Part shown: piece after piece, positions 9,993 to 18,084 of the stretch
Layout: each line of letters begins with the position of its first letter
Numbering within the stretch: position 1 is the stretch's first letter
Source of the DNA: DASSQJ01 sp963773655
GTDB taxonomy: Bacteria > Actinomycetota > Actinomycetes > Actinomycetales > Dermatophilaceae
Assembly (NCBI GenBank): GCA_963773655.1
Contig: CAVZBX010000005.1
Location: 310,001-374,000 of the forward strand
Direction of reading: 5' to 3'
Length of the DNA: 64,000 nucleotides
Program-made: the position numbers and the translations under genes
Notes under the pieces: model-generated
Told to the model about the DNA's origin: nothing
Databases searched by the model: none
Seen by the model: the letters and a program-made list of their open reading frames with translations, nothing else

Positions 9993-11114
9993 ATGCCCGA
10001 TGACCGCCTCGCCGGCCTGACGGTCGTCACCGACCCGGCCACCGCGCTGCACCGGCCGGCGGGCGAGGTCTGGGTGGGGGTGCGCACACCGGGGACCGAG
10101 GTACCGGAGCGGGTCGCCGCCATCCGTGACGTGCTGGCCGCACGGGGCGCCCGGGTCGTGCGGCCGGACGAGCGCGACGACACCGTCCTGCACCGGGTCC
10201 ACGACCCGGGCCTGCTCCACTGGCTGGAGACCGCCGCCGAGCGGTGGGCCCACGGCCGCTACGCGGAGGAGGTCGGCCAGGACCGCGTCGTGCCCTACGT
10301 GTTCCCGACCGACGGGATGCTCGGCGGGCTGGCGGTGCGCGAGCCGGCGGCCGCCCACGCCGCGGCCGGCCGCTGGTGCTACGACACGATGACGCTCGTC
10401 GGCCCCGGCACGTGGGAGGCCGCCGTGGCCGCGGCGGGCCTCGCACGGACCGCGGCGATGCTGGCGGTGCCGGGCACCCCGGCCTACGCCCTGTGCCGTC
10501 CTCCCGGCCACCACGCGGCGCGGTCGGCGTTCGGGGGCTCGTGCTACCTCAACAACGCCGCGGTCGCCGCGCAGACGCTGCTCGACGGCGGCCTGGCCGC
10601 GGTGGCGGTCGTCGACGTCGACGCCCACCACGGCAACGGCACCCAGTCGCTGTTCTACGACCGTGACGACGTGTTCTACGGGTCGGTGCACGTCGACCCC
10701 GGTGCCGGGTGGTTCCCGCACTACCTCGGCTTCGCGGACGAGACCGGGCGCGGCAGCGGGCGCGGCTGGAACCGCAACCTCCCGCTGCCGGAGGGCAGCG
10801 GCGACGACGCCTTCCTCGACGCGGTCGCCACGCTCGCCGAGCAGGCCCGGGCGCTGGGCGTCGCGGGCCTGGTCGTCTCACTCGGCGTGGACGCGGCGGC
10901 GGACGACCCGGAGAGCCCGCTGCGGGTCACCGAGGTGGGGTACGCCGCGGCCGGCGCGCTGCTCCACGACCTCGGCGTGACCACGGTGCTGGTGCAGGAA
11001 GGCGGCTACCACCTGCCGACGCTCGGCCCCCTGGTCGCCGCCGCCCTCGAGCCCTTCGCCCCCGGCGTCGGCCGGGCTCACGATCACGCGCCGGACGGGG
11101 TTCCTCGCAGCTGA
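9993..11114 (+). CDS. Acetylpolyamine amidohydrolase-like / class II histone deacetylase family protein
   Basis: This zinc-dependent deacetylase probably removes acetyl groups from polyamines or other small amines. The 373 residues cover one arginase/deacetylase fold. Visible motifs are the paired His in RPPGHHAARSAFGGSCYLNNAA, the zinc ligands in VVDVDAHHGNGTQ, a third ligand in SLGVDAAADDPESPL and the catalytic-loop Tyr in QEGGYHLPTLG. The insert WFPHYLGFADETG after SVHVDP resembles the bacterial acetylpolyamine group more than AcuC. I chose the ATG at 9993 because GGAGG lies at 9983-9987, five bases upstream; an in-frame ATG at 9981 is possible. The ATG-proximal region overlaps the promoter space of the divergent S58 peptidase. 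It completes a peptide/amine catabolic neighbourhood. Confidence 0.85.
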   Translation: MPDDRLAGLTVVTDPATALHRPAGEVWVGVRTPGTEVPERVAAIRDVLAARGARVVRPDERDDTVLHRVHDPGLLHWLETAAERWAHGRYAEEVGQDRVVPYVFPTDGMLGGLAVREPAAAHAAAGRWCYDTMTLVGPGTWEAAVAAAGLARTAAMLAVPGTPAYALCRPPGHHAARSAFGGSCYLNNAAVAAQTLLDGGLAAVAVVDVDAHHGNGTQSLFYDRDDVFYGSVHVDPGAGWFPHYLGFADETGRGSGRGWNRNLPLPEGSGDDAFLDAVATLAEQARALGVAGLVVSLGVDAAADDPESPLRVTEVGYAAAGALLHDLGVTTVLVQEGGYHLPTLGPLVAAALEPFAPGVGRAHDHAPDGVPRS

Positions 11115-11292
11115 CGCGGCAATTGCGCCGTCAGGAGCGGACGTCCGCGTCGTCACCGTGCTGACGGGGTTGGCCCGACGCCCCGGCCCGGAGGCTAGCG
11201 CCGTCCACGGGACCGGACGCCCCCAGCGGGCGGACGGCGCGTCATCCGGCTCGTGCCATTGCGATGCCGGGCCACCGAGGCGACCATGAGGA

Positions 11293-12126
11293 GTGACCAG
11301 GACGGATCACGGGAGGCTCAGGCGTGGCCTGCTGGTGGTGCTGCTGCTCGCGGGGACGGTGATGGCGGTGCTGTGGGCGGTGCAGCGTCAGCTGGTCTAC
11401 TTCCCCGACACCAGGCCGCTGCCGCCGGCCGGGGACGTCGTCGTCGGCGCCCGCGACGTCACGCTCCACACGGCCGACGGCCTGGAGCTGGGCGCCTGGT
11501 TCGTCCCGGCAGCCGGTCCCGTGGACACCGGGACGGCGGTACTGGTGGCGCCCGGAAACGGCGGCAACCGGGCGGGCAGGGCCGGGCTCGCGACGGAGCT
11601 GAGCCGCCGCGGGCTGGCGGTTCTGCTCATGGACTACCGCGGCTACGGCGGCAACCCCGGCAGCCCCTCCCAGGGGGGCCTGGCAGCCGATGCAGACGCC
11701 GCCGTGCACGCCCTCGAGGAGCTGGGGTTCCCCCTGCGACGGACCGTCTACCTCGGCGAGTCCCTGGGGTCGGGCGTGGTTGCGGCCCTCGCCGTCCGGC
11801 ACCCGCCGGCGGGGGTCGTCCTGCGCTCGCCGTTCACCGAGCTCGCCGACGTGGGCGCGCACCACTACCCCTGGCTGCCGGTGCGCGCCCTGCTACGTGA
11901 CCGGTTCCCCGTGGAGGAGCACCTCGCCACCATCGACGCGCCGGTCACCGTCATCTACGGCGACCGCGACTCCGTGGTCCCCACCGTGCTCAGCGCGCGC
12001 GTCGCTTCCCGAGCCCCCTCCTTGAGGGAGCGCGTCGTGATTCCCGGCGCGGACCACAACGACCCCGTCATGTTCGGCCCTCCGGTGGCCGACGCGGTCG
12101 CGCGGCTGGCGCATGCCGTGGCCTGA
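11293..12126 (+). CDS. Membrane-anchored alpha/beta hydrolase (ABHD13/BEM46-like)
   Basis: This is a serine hydrolase of unknown substrate. An N-terminal hydrophobic helix (about residues 12-30) should anchor it to the membrane with the catalytic domain outside. Then come the BEM46-type features: QLVYFPDTRPLPP, the oxyanion region APGNGGNRAGR, the DYRGYGGNPG loop, the nucleophile elbow GESLGSG (Ser at about residue 157), Asp in YGDRDSVVP and His in GADHNDP. The length (277 aa) is normal. The start is uncertain: GTG at 11293 sits directly behind GAGGA with almost no spacing, and later GTG codons near 11322 are alternatives. It is flanked by gaps of about 180 and 310 bp, so it is probably transcribed alone. 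Confidence 0.82.
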   Translation: MTRTDHGRLRRGLLVVLLLAGTVMAVLWAVQRQLVYFPDTRPLPPAGDVVVGARDVTLHTADGLELGAWFVPAAGPVDTGTAVLVAPGNGGNRAGRAGLATELSRRGLAVLLMDYRGYGGNPGSPSQGGLAADADAAVHALEELGFPLRRTVYLGESLGSGVVAALAVRHPPAGVVLRSPFTELADVGAHHYPWLPVRALLRDRFPVEEHLATIDAPVTVIYGDRDSVVPTVLSARVASRAPSLRERVVIPGADHNDPVMFGPPVADAVARLAHAVA

Positions 12127-12436
12127 CCAGGTGCTTCCGACGACGGCTGAGGAAGCTCGCCGGCTCGCGCTGCCCCAGTTCTCGACGGAGGTCAGCGGGC
12201 ACGGCCAGCCGACGAGCACGTCGAGGAGGCCGAACAGGCTAGTGCGAGGTGCGTCCAGATCGTCCGCTGCCACCACCACGCGATGAACCCCGGTAGTCGC
12301 AGATCAACCCGACCGCCGCACCCTGGACCGACGCCAGGGACCGCGTCGACGAACGGGCAGTCACGCCGGCAGGTGACCAGCCTGCGTCAACGGGGCCGGA
12401 CCCTCGGTCGGGCCCCGGGCCGCCGGAGTCGGCGGC
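12127..12436. other. Intergenic stretch with no recognisable gene
   Basis: These 310 bases separate two convergent genes. Short open frames exist on both strands, but none has a family-like pattern or a ribosome site. The GC-rich segment near 12400-12432 (ggccggaccc tcggtcgggc and following) can fold and may contribute to termination. I see no RNA gene. Confidence 0.5.
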
Positions 12437-13144
12437 TCAGCTCCCCATCGCAGCGGACACGTCGACGCAGACGACTCCCCTGTTGCCGTCCTGGTCGGCC
12501 ACCACGGTGAGCGAGGGCGCGTCGCTGCCGTCGACGACGGTCCCACCCGCGGCGACGGCGGCCGCGATGCGCTGCTCGGCCACCTCGGGCGCCACATAGA
12601 CCTCGACGTGGAACCGCTGACGCGTGGCATCGTGCTCGTCGGCGTCCCCGAACCACAGGTTCGGCACCCGCCCCGTGGCGTCCCGGATCTCGTCGCTGGG
12701 CGACCCGTGGCCCTGGGCGTGGGCGCTCCCGGTCAGCAGGGCGGCCCACACCGGCGCGATGGTGGCGGACCGGGCCGTGTCGAGGCCGAGCTCGATGACA
12801 CTGACCGAGGCCGGGTCGGCGGTCACCTCGTGGTCGGCGGCGATCTCGGTGATCCGCCGCGCGAGGTCGACGTCCCGCCGGGTCACCCATTCGACGACGT
12901 GTTCGGCGCCCTCGTCGTCGCGGTAGACCGCATCGTCGCTGCTCAGCTTGAGATCGACGTACCCGTCGCCCATCGACACCTTCGGGTGGTGCCCGAGCGC
13001 GTCGCCCGCCTCGCCCACGGCGGCGACGAACCGTGCGCCGGCCGCAAAGCCGTCAACCCGGTAGCGCGCATGCAGTCCCTGGGCCAGCTTGCGCCAATCG
13101 CTCAACCCGGCCTCGGCGATCTCCCCACCCCTGAGCATGTCCAT
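12437..13144 (-). CDS. Pterin-4a-carbinolamine dehydratase fused to a VOC (glyoxalase-like) domain
   Basis: The first roughly 100 residues are a pterin-4a-carbinolamine dehydratase domain: GHHPKVSMGDGYVDLKL gives the paired His, Pro and aromatic pattern, and VTRRDVDLARRITEIA matches the terminal helix. Such enzymes dehydrate 4a-hydroxytetrahydropterin after aromatic amino acid hydroxylation. The remaining roughly 125 residues (from VSVIELGLDT) are a VOC beta-alpha-beta domain ending near VVADQDGNRGVVCVDVS. No pterin-dependent hydroxylase is nearby, so the real substrate is open. Two ATG codons (13144 and 13138) could start it; neither has a strong ribosome site. The fusion occurs in other actinobacteria from memory. 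The fold calls are good, the function is inferred. Confidence 0.78.
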   Translation of the reverse strand: MDMLRGGEIAEAGLSDWRKLAQGLHARYRVDGFAAGARFVAAVGEAGDALGHHPKVSMGDGYVDLKLSSDDAVYRDDEGAEHVVEWVTRRDVDLARRITEIAADHEVTADPASVSVIELGLDTARSATIAPVWAALLTGSAHAQGHGSPSDEIRDATGRVPNLWFGDADEHDATRQRFHVEVYVAPEVAEQRIAAAVAAGGTVVDGSDAPSLTVVADQDGNRGVVCVDVSAAMGS

Positions 13145-13306
13145 GCCCGGTGACCCTAGCCGTGATCCGGCCACGGCGCCCGGGGCGGTTCTCCGGGGTG
13201 GCGGCACGCGGACCTGCGAGGTCCGGGCCCGTGCCCGCAGGGAGGACCTGACGGCGTCCCCGTGCGCCCCGGGTGCTGGAGCCGGCGACGGGCCAGGCGC
13301 AGTCGG

Positions 13307-13312
13307 TAACCT
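13307..13312 (+). promoter_or_regulatory. -10 hexamer of a leaderless promoter
   Basis: TAACCT ends exactly 7 nt before the ATG at 13320, and there is no ribosome site. This matches the TANNNT-7-start arrangement seen before several other genes in the window, so transcription should begin at or next to the start codon. Confidence 0.5.
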
Positions 13313-13319
13313 CGAGCGC

Positions 13320-13757
13320 ATGCCCATCGCCCTCGAGAACGTCGGTATCGCCGTCCGAGACCTCGACGAGGCGGTGGCGTTCTTCACCGACCTCGGGATG
13401 ACCGTCCTCGGCCGCGACACGGTCAGCGGGGAGTGGACCGACACCGCGGTCGGTCTCGACGGCAACCATGCCCACATCGCCATGCTGCAGACACCGGACG
13501 GAAGCGGTCGCCTCGAGCTGTTCCAGTACGTCCACCCCGAGGCCATCGAGACCGAACCCACCCGGCCGAACCAGATCGGCATGCACCGGGTCGCCTTCTC
13601 GGTCGACGACCTCGACGAGGCCCTCGAGATCGCCGCGGCGCACGGCTGCCACCCGCTTCGCGGGGTCGCGACCTACGGCGACGTCTACCGGCTGACCTAC
13701 GTCCGTGGCCCGAGCGGCATCATCGTCATGCTCGCCGAGGACCTCAGGAGCAGCTGA
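13320..13757 (+). CDS. VOC family protein (glyoxalase/bleomycin resistance fold)
   Basis: This is a 145-residue single-chain VOC protein with two beta-alpha-beta-beta-beta repeats. The first repeat starts ALENVGIAVRDLDEAVAFF with the metal-ligand position changed from the usual His to Asn (ENVGIAV). The second starts MHRVAFSVDDLDEAL, and the last strand ends RGPSGIIVMLAEDL. VOC proteins include epimerases, dioxygenases and resistance proteins; the sequence does not say which this is. It is not the methylmalonyl-CoA epimerase of the organism, because a much better candidate is at 55325. It is convergent with mnmA, and its promoter appears leaderless. Confidence 0.82.
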   Translation: MPIALENVGIAVRDLDEAVAFFTDLGMTVLGRDTVSGEWTDTAVGLDGNHAHIAMLQTPDGSGRLELFQYVHPEAIETEPTRPNQIGMHRVAFSVDDLDEALEIAAAHGCHPLRGVATYGDVYRLTYVRGPSGIIVMLAEDLRSS

Positions 13758-13797
13758 CCAGGGCTCCCTCGGGCACCCCGTCCGTGCCCGGCGGAGG

Positions 13798-14892
13798 TCA
13801 GGCGGCGCGCGCGGTCCCGGTGATCGTGGCCGAGCCGACGACGCGGGTGCCCTCGTAGAGGACCACCGACTGGCCCGGAGCCACCCCGCGGATGCGGCGC
13901 GCCAGCCGGACGGTGACCGCTGCGGCCTCGCCGTCCCCGTCCGGGCGGGCCACGGCCGGCACCTCCTCGCCGTGGGCGCGCACCTGCGCGCCCACCCGCA
14001 CCTCCCCCGTCGGCGCCGGGCCGCACCACCGTAGGTGCGTGCCCTCGACGACGTCGACCCCGAGCAGGTCGGCGGTGCCCACGAGCACCCGGTTTCGCGG
14101 TGCGTCGACCTCGATGACGTACCGGGGCTCGCCGTCGAGGCGCGACCGCTCGATGCCGAGGCCGCGCCGCTGGCCGACGGTGAACCCGTGCGCCCCCGCG
14201 TGCTCGCCGACGACCTCGCCGGACACGGCGTCGACGAGCTCGCCGGGCCGCTCCCCCAGCCTCCGGGTCAGGAACCCCCGGGTGTCGCCGTCGGGCACGA
14301 AGCAGATGTCGTGACTGTCGGGCTTGCGGGCCACCGAGAACCCCCGGGCCGCAGCCTCCTCGCGGACCTGCGGCTTCGTGGAGTCGCCGAGCGGGAAGAA
14401 CGCCCTGGCCAGCTGCTCCTCGTCGAGCACGCCGAGCACGTACGACTGGTCCTTGGCGGCGTCGGCGGCACGGTGCAGCTCGCGGCCGCGGGGCCCCTCG
14501 ACCACCCGGGCGTAGTGCCCCGTCGCCACGGCGTCGAACCCGAGCGCGACCGCCTTGTCGAGCAGGCCCGCGAACTTGATCCGCTCGTTGCAGCGCAGGC
14601 ACGGGTTGGGGGTGCGGCCGGCGGCGTACTCGGTGACGAAGTCCTCGACGACGTCACGCTCGAACCGCGCCGCGAGGTCCCAGACGTAGAACGGGATGCC
14701 GAGCCGGTCCGCGACGCGACGGGCGTCGCCGGCGTCCTCGAGGGTGCAGCACCCCCGGGCCGACTCACGCAGCGTGGCGGCGGACCGCGACAGGGCCAGG
14801 TGCACCCCGACCACCTCGTGGCCGGCGTCGAGCATCCGGGCCGCGGCGACCGCCGAGTCGACGCCGCCGGACATCGCGGCGACGACCCGCAT
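13798..14892 (-). CDS. mnmA: tRNA-specific 2-thiouridylase MnmA
   Basis: MnmA inserts sulfur at C2 of the wobble uridine in tRNA for Glu, Gln and Lys, using ATP and persulfide sulfur. The 364-residue protein opens with the PP-loop MSGGVDSAV, the ATP-pyrophosphatase signature. The CxxC pair in RTPNPCLRCNERIKF (about C98 and C101) holds the nucleophilic Cys, and SHDICFVP (about C197) holds the persulfide Cys; both are conserved. The middle GHYARV and DQSYVLGVL blocks and the C-terminal beta-barrel (residues about 290-364) are present. The ATG shares one base with the stop of the cysteine desulfurase gene (TGATG), so the two are translationally coupled. This makes sense because the desulfurase supplies the sulfur. 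Confidence 0.95.
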   Translation of the reverse strand: MRVVAAMSGGVDSAVAAARMLDAGHEVVGVHLALSRSAATLRESARGCCTLEDAGDARRVADRLGIPFYVWDLAARFERDVVEDFVTEYAAGRTPNPCLRCNERIKFAGLLDKAVALGFDAVATGHYARVVEGPRGRELHRAADAAKDQSYVLGVLDEEQLARAFFPLGDSTKPQVREEAAARGFSVARKPDSHDICFVPDGDTRGFLTRRLGERPGELVDAVSGEVVGEHAGAHGFTVGQRRGLGIERSRLDGEPRYVIEVDAPRNRVLVGTADLLGVDVVEGTHLRWCGPAPTGEVRVGAQVRAHGEEVPAVARPDGDGEAAAVTVRLARRIRGVAPGQSVVLYEGTRVVGSATITGTARAA

Positions 14893-16070
14893 CAGCCGAG
14901 GCCGCCGGCCCGCCGGGCCCGCTCGACGACCCCGGGAAGGGCCGCGAGGAAGGCGTCGACGTCGGCGTCGGTCGACGTGTGCCCGAAGGACAGGCGCAGC
15001 GCACCCCGGGCCTCGGACTCGGTGTACCCCATGGCGAGGAGCACGTGGCTCGGCTGGGGGACGCCCGCCTGGCAGGCGGACCCCGTGCTGCACTCGACCC
15101 CGGCGGCGTCGAGCAGGTACAGCAGCGAGTCGCCCTCGCAGCCGGGCACGAGCAGGTGCGCGTTGCCGGGCAGGCGGTTCTCGGCGTCCCCCGCCGACCA
15201 GCAGCCGCTCACGGTGATGCCGGCACCGAGCGCGAGCGCGCCCTCGACGAGCCGGTCGCGCAGTGCGAGGACCCGCTTGGCCTCGACGTCACGCCCCGCC
15301 ACGGCCTCGTCGAGCGCCACCGCGAAGGAGTGGATGGCGGCCGCGGGCAGGGTGCCGCTGCGGACCTGCCGCTCCTGGCCGCCCCCGTGCGCGATCGGGG
15401 TGAGCGGAGCGTCGCGCCGGGCCAGCAGCGCCCCCACGCCCACCGGGCCGCCCAGCTTGTGCGCGCTCACCGTCATCAGGTCGGCGCCGCTCTCGTCGAA
15501 CCGGACCGGGAGGTGCGGCACGGCCTGGACCGCGTCGGTGTGGAACGGCACGCCGAACTCGTGGGCGACGGCGGCGAGCTCGGCCACCGGCTGCACCGTG
15601 CCGACCTCGTTGTTGGCCCACATGACGCTCGCGACCGCGACCCCGCCCCGGGCGAGCGCGCCCCGCAGGTCCTGGACCCCCACGTGGCCGCAGCGGTCGG
15701 CGGGCAGCCAGGTGACGGGCACGCCGCGGGACTGCTCGAGGTACTCGACCGGGTCGAGGACCGCGTGGTGCTCGATGCTGCTGGTGACGATCCCCTCGAG
15801 CGTGGGGTCCGCGGCGCGCCGGGCCAGCCAGGCGCCCTTCACGGCGAGGTTGTCGGCCTCGGTGCCGCCGGAGGTGAAGACGACCTCGGAGGGCCGGGCC
15901 CCCAGGGCCGCGGCGATCCGCTCCCGGGCCTCCTCGACGACCCGGCGTGCCGCGCGGCCCGCGGTGTGCAGGGAGGAGGGGTTGCCCACGCGTGCCGACT
16001 GCTCGGTGAGTGCCTCCAGCGCGGCGGGGAGCATGGGCGTCGTCGCCGCGTGGTCGAGGTAGGCGGTCAC
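14892..16070 (-). CDS. Cysteine desulfurase (IscS/NifS class, PLP-dependent)
   Basis: This enzyme converts L-cysteine to alanine and loads the sulfur on its active Cys as persulfide, which is then passed to MnmA and possibly to Fe-S assembly. The 392 residues show the N-terminal YLDHAATTPM, the SSIEHHAV block, the PLP-binding Lys in TVSAHKLGGPVG, and the catalytic Cys in ECSTGSACQAGVPQPSHVL, the mobile loop of class I desulfurases. The GTG at 16070 gives the expected N-terminus; no strong ribosome site precedes it. The stop overlaps the mnmA start. The close coupling to mnmA, without iscU or suf genes beside it, argues that tRNA thiolation is its main job. Confidence 0.93.
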   Translation of the reverse strand: MTAYLDHAATTPMLPAALEALTEQSARVGNPSSLHTAGRAARRVVEEARERIAAALGARPSEVVFTSGGTEADNLAVKGAWLARRAADPTLEGIVTSSIEHHAVLDPVEYLEQSRGVPVTWLPADRCGHVGVQDLRGALARGGVAVASVMWANNEVGTVQPVAELAAVAHEFGVPFHTDAVQAVPHLPVRFDESGADLMTVSAHKLGGPVGVGALLARRDAPLTPIAHGGGQERQVRSGTLPAAAIHSFAVALDEAVAGRDVEAKRVLALRDRLVEGALALGAGITVSGCWSAGDAENRLPGNAHLLVPGCEGDSLLYLLDAAGVECSTGSACQAGVPQPSHVLLAMGYTESEARGALRLSFGHTSTDADVDAFLAALPGVVERARRAGGLG

Positions 16071-16110
16071 GAGGGTCGAGTCTACGTCCGGGCCCGCCCC
16101 CCGGACGCCG

Positions 16111-16144
16111 CGCGCCCGGGCCGTCGAACGACGACCCGGGCGCG
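16111..16144. terminator. Hairpin terminator candidate downstream of etfA
   Basis: Inverted repeat with 16-bp arms (CGCGCCCGGGCCGTCG and its complement, one mismatch) and a 2-nt centre, directly after the etfA stop at 16157 on the minus strand. It should end the etfBA transcript before the desulfurase gene. Confidence 0.55.
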
Positions 16145-16156
16145 GGGGGCCGGCTG

Positions 16157-17113
16157 TCAGCCCTTGCGCTTCTTCACCTCGTCGGTTGCCTGCGGCAGCA
16201 CCGTGAAGAGGTCGCCGACGACACCGAAGTCGACGAGCTCGAAGATCGGCGCCTCCTCGTCCTTGTTGACGGCGACGATCGTCTTGGAGGTCTGCATGCC
16301 CGCCCGGTGCTGGATGGCCCCGGAGATGCCGGCGGCCACGTAGAGCTGGGGCGAGACCTGCTTGCCGGTCTGGCCGATCTGGCTGCTGTGCGGGTACCAC
16401 CCGGCGTCGACGGCCGCCCGGCTGGCACCGACGGCGGCGCCCAGGCTGTCCGCGAACCCCTCGACCGGGCCGAAGTCGCCACCGGTGCCGCGGCCACCCG
16501 CGACGACGATCGCCGCCTCGGTGAGCTCGGGCCGGCCGGTCGACTTCTTCGGCTGGCTGTCGGTGATCCGCGCCGCCTTGGCGGCGTCGCTGACGGTGAC
16601 GTCGAACTGCTCGACGGTGCCCGTCTCGGGCGCGGCCTCGATCGGCACCGAGTTCGGCTTGAGGCAGATGATCGGCGTGCCGTGCGTGACGCGGGCCGTG
16701 ACGGTGTACGAGCCGGCGAACACCGACTGGGTGGTCTCGATGCCGTCCGCGCCCTGCCGGACGTCGACGGCGTCGGTGATCATGCCGGAGCCGGTCTTGA
16801 CGGCGAGGCGCGCCGCCACCTCCTTGCCGGCGGCGTTGCTCGGCACGATGACGGCGGCCGGGGAGGTCTTCTCGACGATCGCGGCGAGCACCTCGGCCTG
16901 GGGGGCGACGAGGTAGGACTCGGCGTCGGCGTCGTCGACGACGTACACCTTGTGCGCGCCGTACTTGGCCAGGGTCACCTGGGCCTTCTCGGCCCCCGGG
17001 CCGATGTGGACGGCGGAGGGCTCGCCGAGGCGGCGGGCCGCGGTGAGCAGCTCGGCGGTCGCCTTGCGGAGCCGGCCGCCGGCGTGGTCGACGAGAACGA
17101 GTACTTCAGCCAT
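16157..17113 (-). CDS. etfA: Electron transfer flavoprotein alpha subunit
   Basis: EtfA binds FAD and, with EtfB, carries electrons from acyl-CoA dehydrogenases or dimethylglycine-type dehydrogenases toward the quinone pool. The 318-residue length is typical. The first roughly 190 residues are the variable ETF domain (MAEVLVLVDHAGG, with HKVYVVDD and VIVPSNAAGKEVAARLA). The C-terminal FAD domain is clear: VVAGGRGTGGDFGPVEGFA, ASRAAVDAGWYPHSSQIGQTGK, YVAAGISGAIQHRAGMQ and the terminal IVAVNKDEEAPIF. A ribosome site (AAAGGA) precedes the ATG. It follows etfB by 36 bp in one operon. Possible partners in the window are the GcvT-type dehydrogenase at the right edge and acyl-CoA metabolism near 53-61 kb. 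Confidence 0.95.
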   Translation of the reverse strand: MAEVLVLVDHAGGRLRKATAELLTAARRLGEPSAVHIGPGAEKAQVTLAKYGAHKVYVVDDADAESYLVAPQAEVLAAIVEKTSPAAVIVPSNAAGKEVAARLAVKTGSGMITDAVDVRQGADGIETTQSVFAGSYTVTARVTHGTPIICLKPNSVPIEAAPETGTVEQFDVTVSDAAKAARITDSQPKKSTGRPELTEAAIVVAGGRGTGGDFGPVEGFADSLGAAVGASRAAVDAGWYPHSSQIGQTGKQVSPQLYVAAGISGAIQHRAGMQTSKTIVAVNKDEEAPIFELVDFGVVGDLFTVLPQATDEVKKRKG

Positions 17114-17149
17114 GTCTGGTCCTTTGCGTGCGTGTCGGTCGGCGGCGGC

Positions 17150-17941
17150 TCAGAGGAACTTCTGCCCGGCGAGGAACTCGGCGAGCCTGGCGCCGCCGTC
17201 TCCCTCGTCGGTGACGATCTCGCCCTGCGTGCGGGGCGGCCGCTTGGCGAACGAGACGACCGCGGTCCACGCGGCGTCGAGGCCGACCTGCTCGGCGTCG
17301 ATGCCGAGGTCGGCGAGGCTCCACGCCTCGACCGGCTTCTTCTTCGCGGCCATGATCCCCTTGAACGAGGGGTACCGCGGCTCGTTGATCTGGTCGGTCA
17401 CGGACACCAGCGCCGGCAGCGCGGCCTCGATCGTCTCGGACGCGGTGTCGCCGTCGCGGCGGATGGTGACCGTGCCCTCGCCGAGGGTCAGCTCGGAGGC
17501 GTAGGTGACCTGCGGCAGCCCGAGGCGCTCGGCGAGCATCGCGGGCACCACGCCCATGTCGCCGTCGGTGGAGGACATCCCGGTGAGCACCAGCTCCGGC
17601 GCACCGCCGGTGGCCTTCTTCACGGCCTCCGCGAGCACCAGCGAGGTGGCGACGGCATCGGAGCCGTGGATGGCGGCGTCCTCGACGTGCACCCCCTTGT
17701 CGGCGCCCATCTGCAGCGCCTTCTTGATGGCGTCGGCCGCGGCGGGAGGGCCGACGGTGACGACGGTGACCTCGCCCTCGCCCCGGGCCTCGACGATCTT
17801 CAGCGCCTCCTCGACGGCGTACTCGTCGAGCTCGGAGAGCAGGCCGTCCACGGCCTCGCGGTCGACCGTGCTGTCGGAGTCCTGGAACGACCGCTCGGCC
17901 TGGGCGTCCGGGACGTACTTGACGCAGACGACGATGTTCAT
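17150..17941 (-). CDS. etfB: Electron transfer flavoprotein beta subunit
   Basis: EtfB forms the heterodimer with EtfA and holds AMP. The 263 residues match the family: MNIVVCVKYVPDAQ at the N-terminus, an EYAVEEALKIVEARG helix, VVTVGPPAAADAIKKALQMGADKG, and LVLTGMSSTDGDMGVVPAMLAERLGLP, the ETF beta signature region. It is first in the operon. An imperfect palindrome of the TetR-operator kind sits 82-99 bp upstream of the ATG and overlaps the likely -35 region. This suggests control by an acyl-CoA- or lipid-responsive TetR regulator that is not itself encoded next door. Confidence 0.95.
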   Translation of the reverse strand: MNIVVCVKYVPDAQAERSFQDSDSTVDREAVDGLLSELDEYAVEEALKIVEARGEGEVTVVTVGPPAAADAIKKALQMGADKGVHVEDAAIHGSDAVATSLVLAEAVKKATGGAPELVLTGMSSTDGDMGVVPAMLAERLGLPQVTYASELTLGEGTVTIRRDGDTASETIEAALPALVSVTDQINEPRYPSFKGIMAAKKKPVEAWSLADLGIDAEQVGLDAAWTAVVSFAKRPPRTQGEIVTDEGDGGARLAEFLAGQKFL

Positions 17942-18022
17942 GCCGGTCTCGTCCTCTTCCTGTCGTGGTGGAGGCCGCGCGGGATCGCGCGCGGCCGGGG
18001 GTAGAACGTCATCCTCTCAGCA

Positions 18023-18040
18023 GGTGAGCGCTCGTTCACC
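18023..18040. promoter_or_regulatory. Possible TetR-family operator upstream of etfBA
   Basis: GGTGAGCGCTCGTTCACC is an 18-bp pseudo-palindrome of the form GGTGANCGNNCGNTCACC. On the minus strand it overlaps a GTGAAC...(17 nt)...GAGGAT promoter-like pair 80-100 bp before etfB. The symmetry is visible; the regulator family is inferred from the shape of the site. Confidence 0.4.
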
Positions 18041-18084
18041 ATCCGTCGAGCGTGACGGTCACCACCCCTGACGGGGCGAACGGG

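Noticed and set aside
11112..11133. Imperfect palindrome TGACGCGGCAATTGCGCCGTCA overlapping the deacetylase stop codon
   Set aside because: It could be part of a terminator, but the arms have two mismatched pairs and no clear hairpin extends it, so I did not annotate it.
11893..12279. A 128-codon minus-strand frame in the gap after the alpha/beta hydrolase
   Set aside because: No ribosome site, no recognisable motif, and half of it is antisense to the hydrolase gene.
13320..13757. Second methylmalonyl-CoA epimerase
   Set aside because: The first metal-binding His of the epimerase motif is replaced by Asn and the typical epimerase blocks are absent. The gene at 55325 is the proper candidate.
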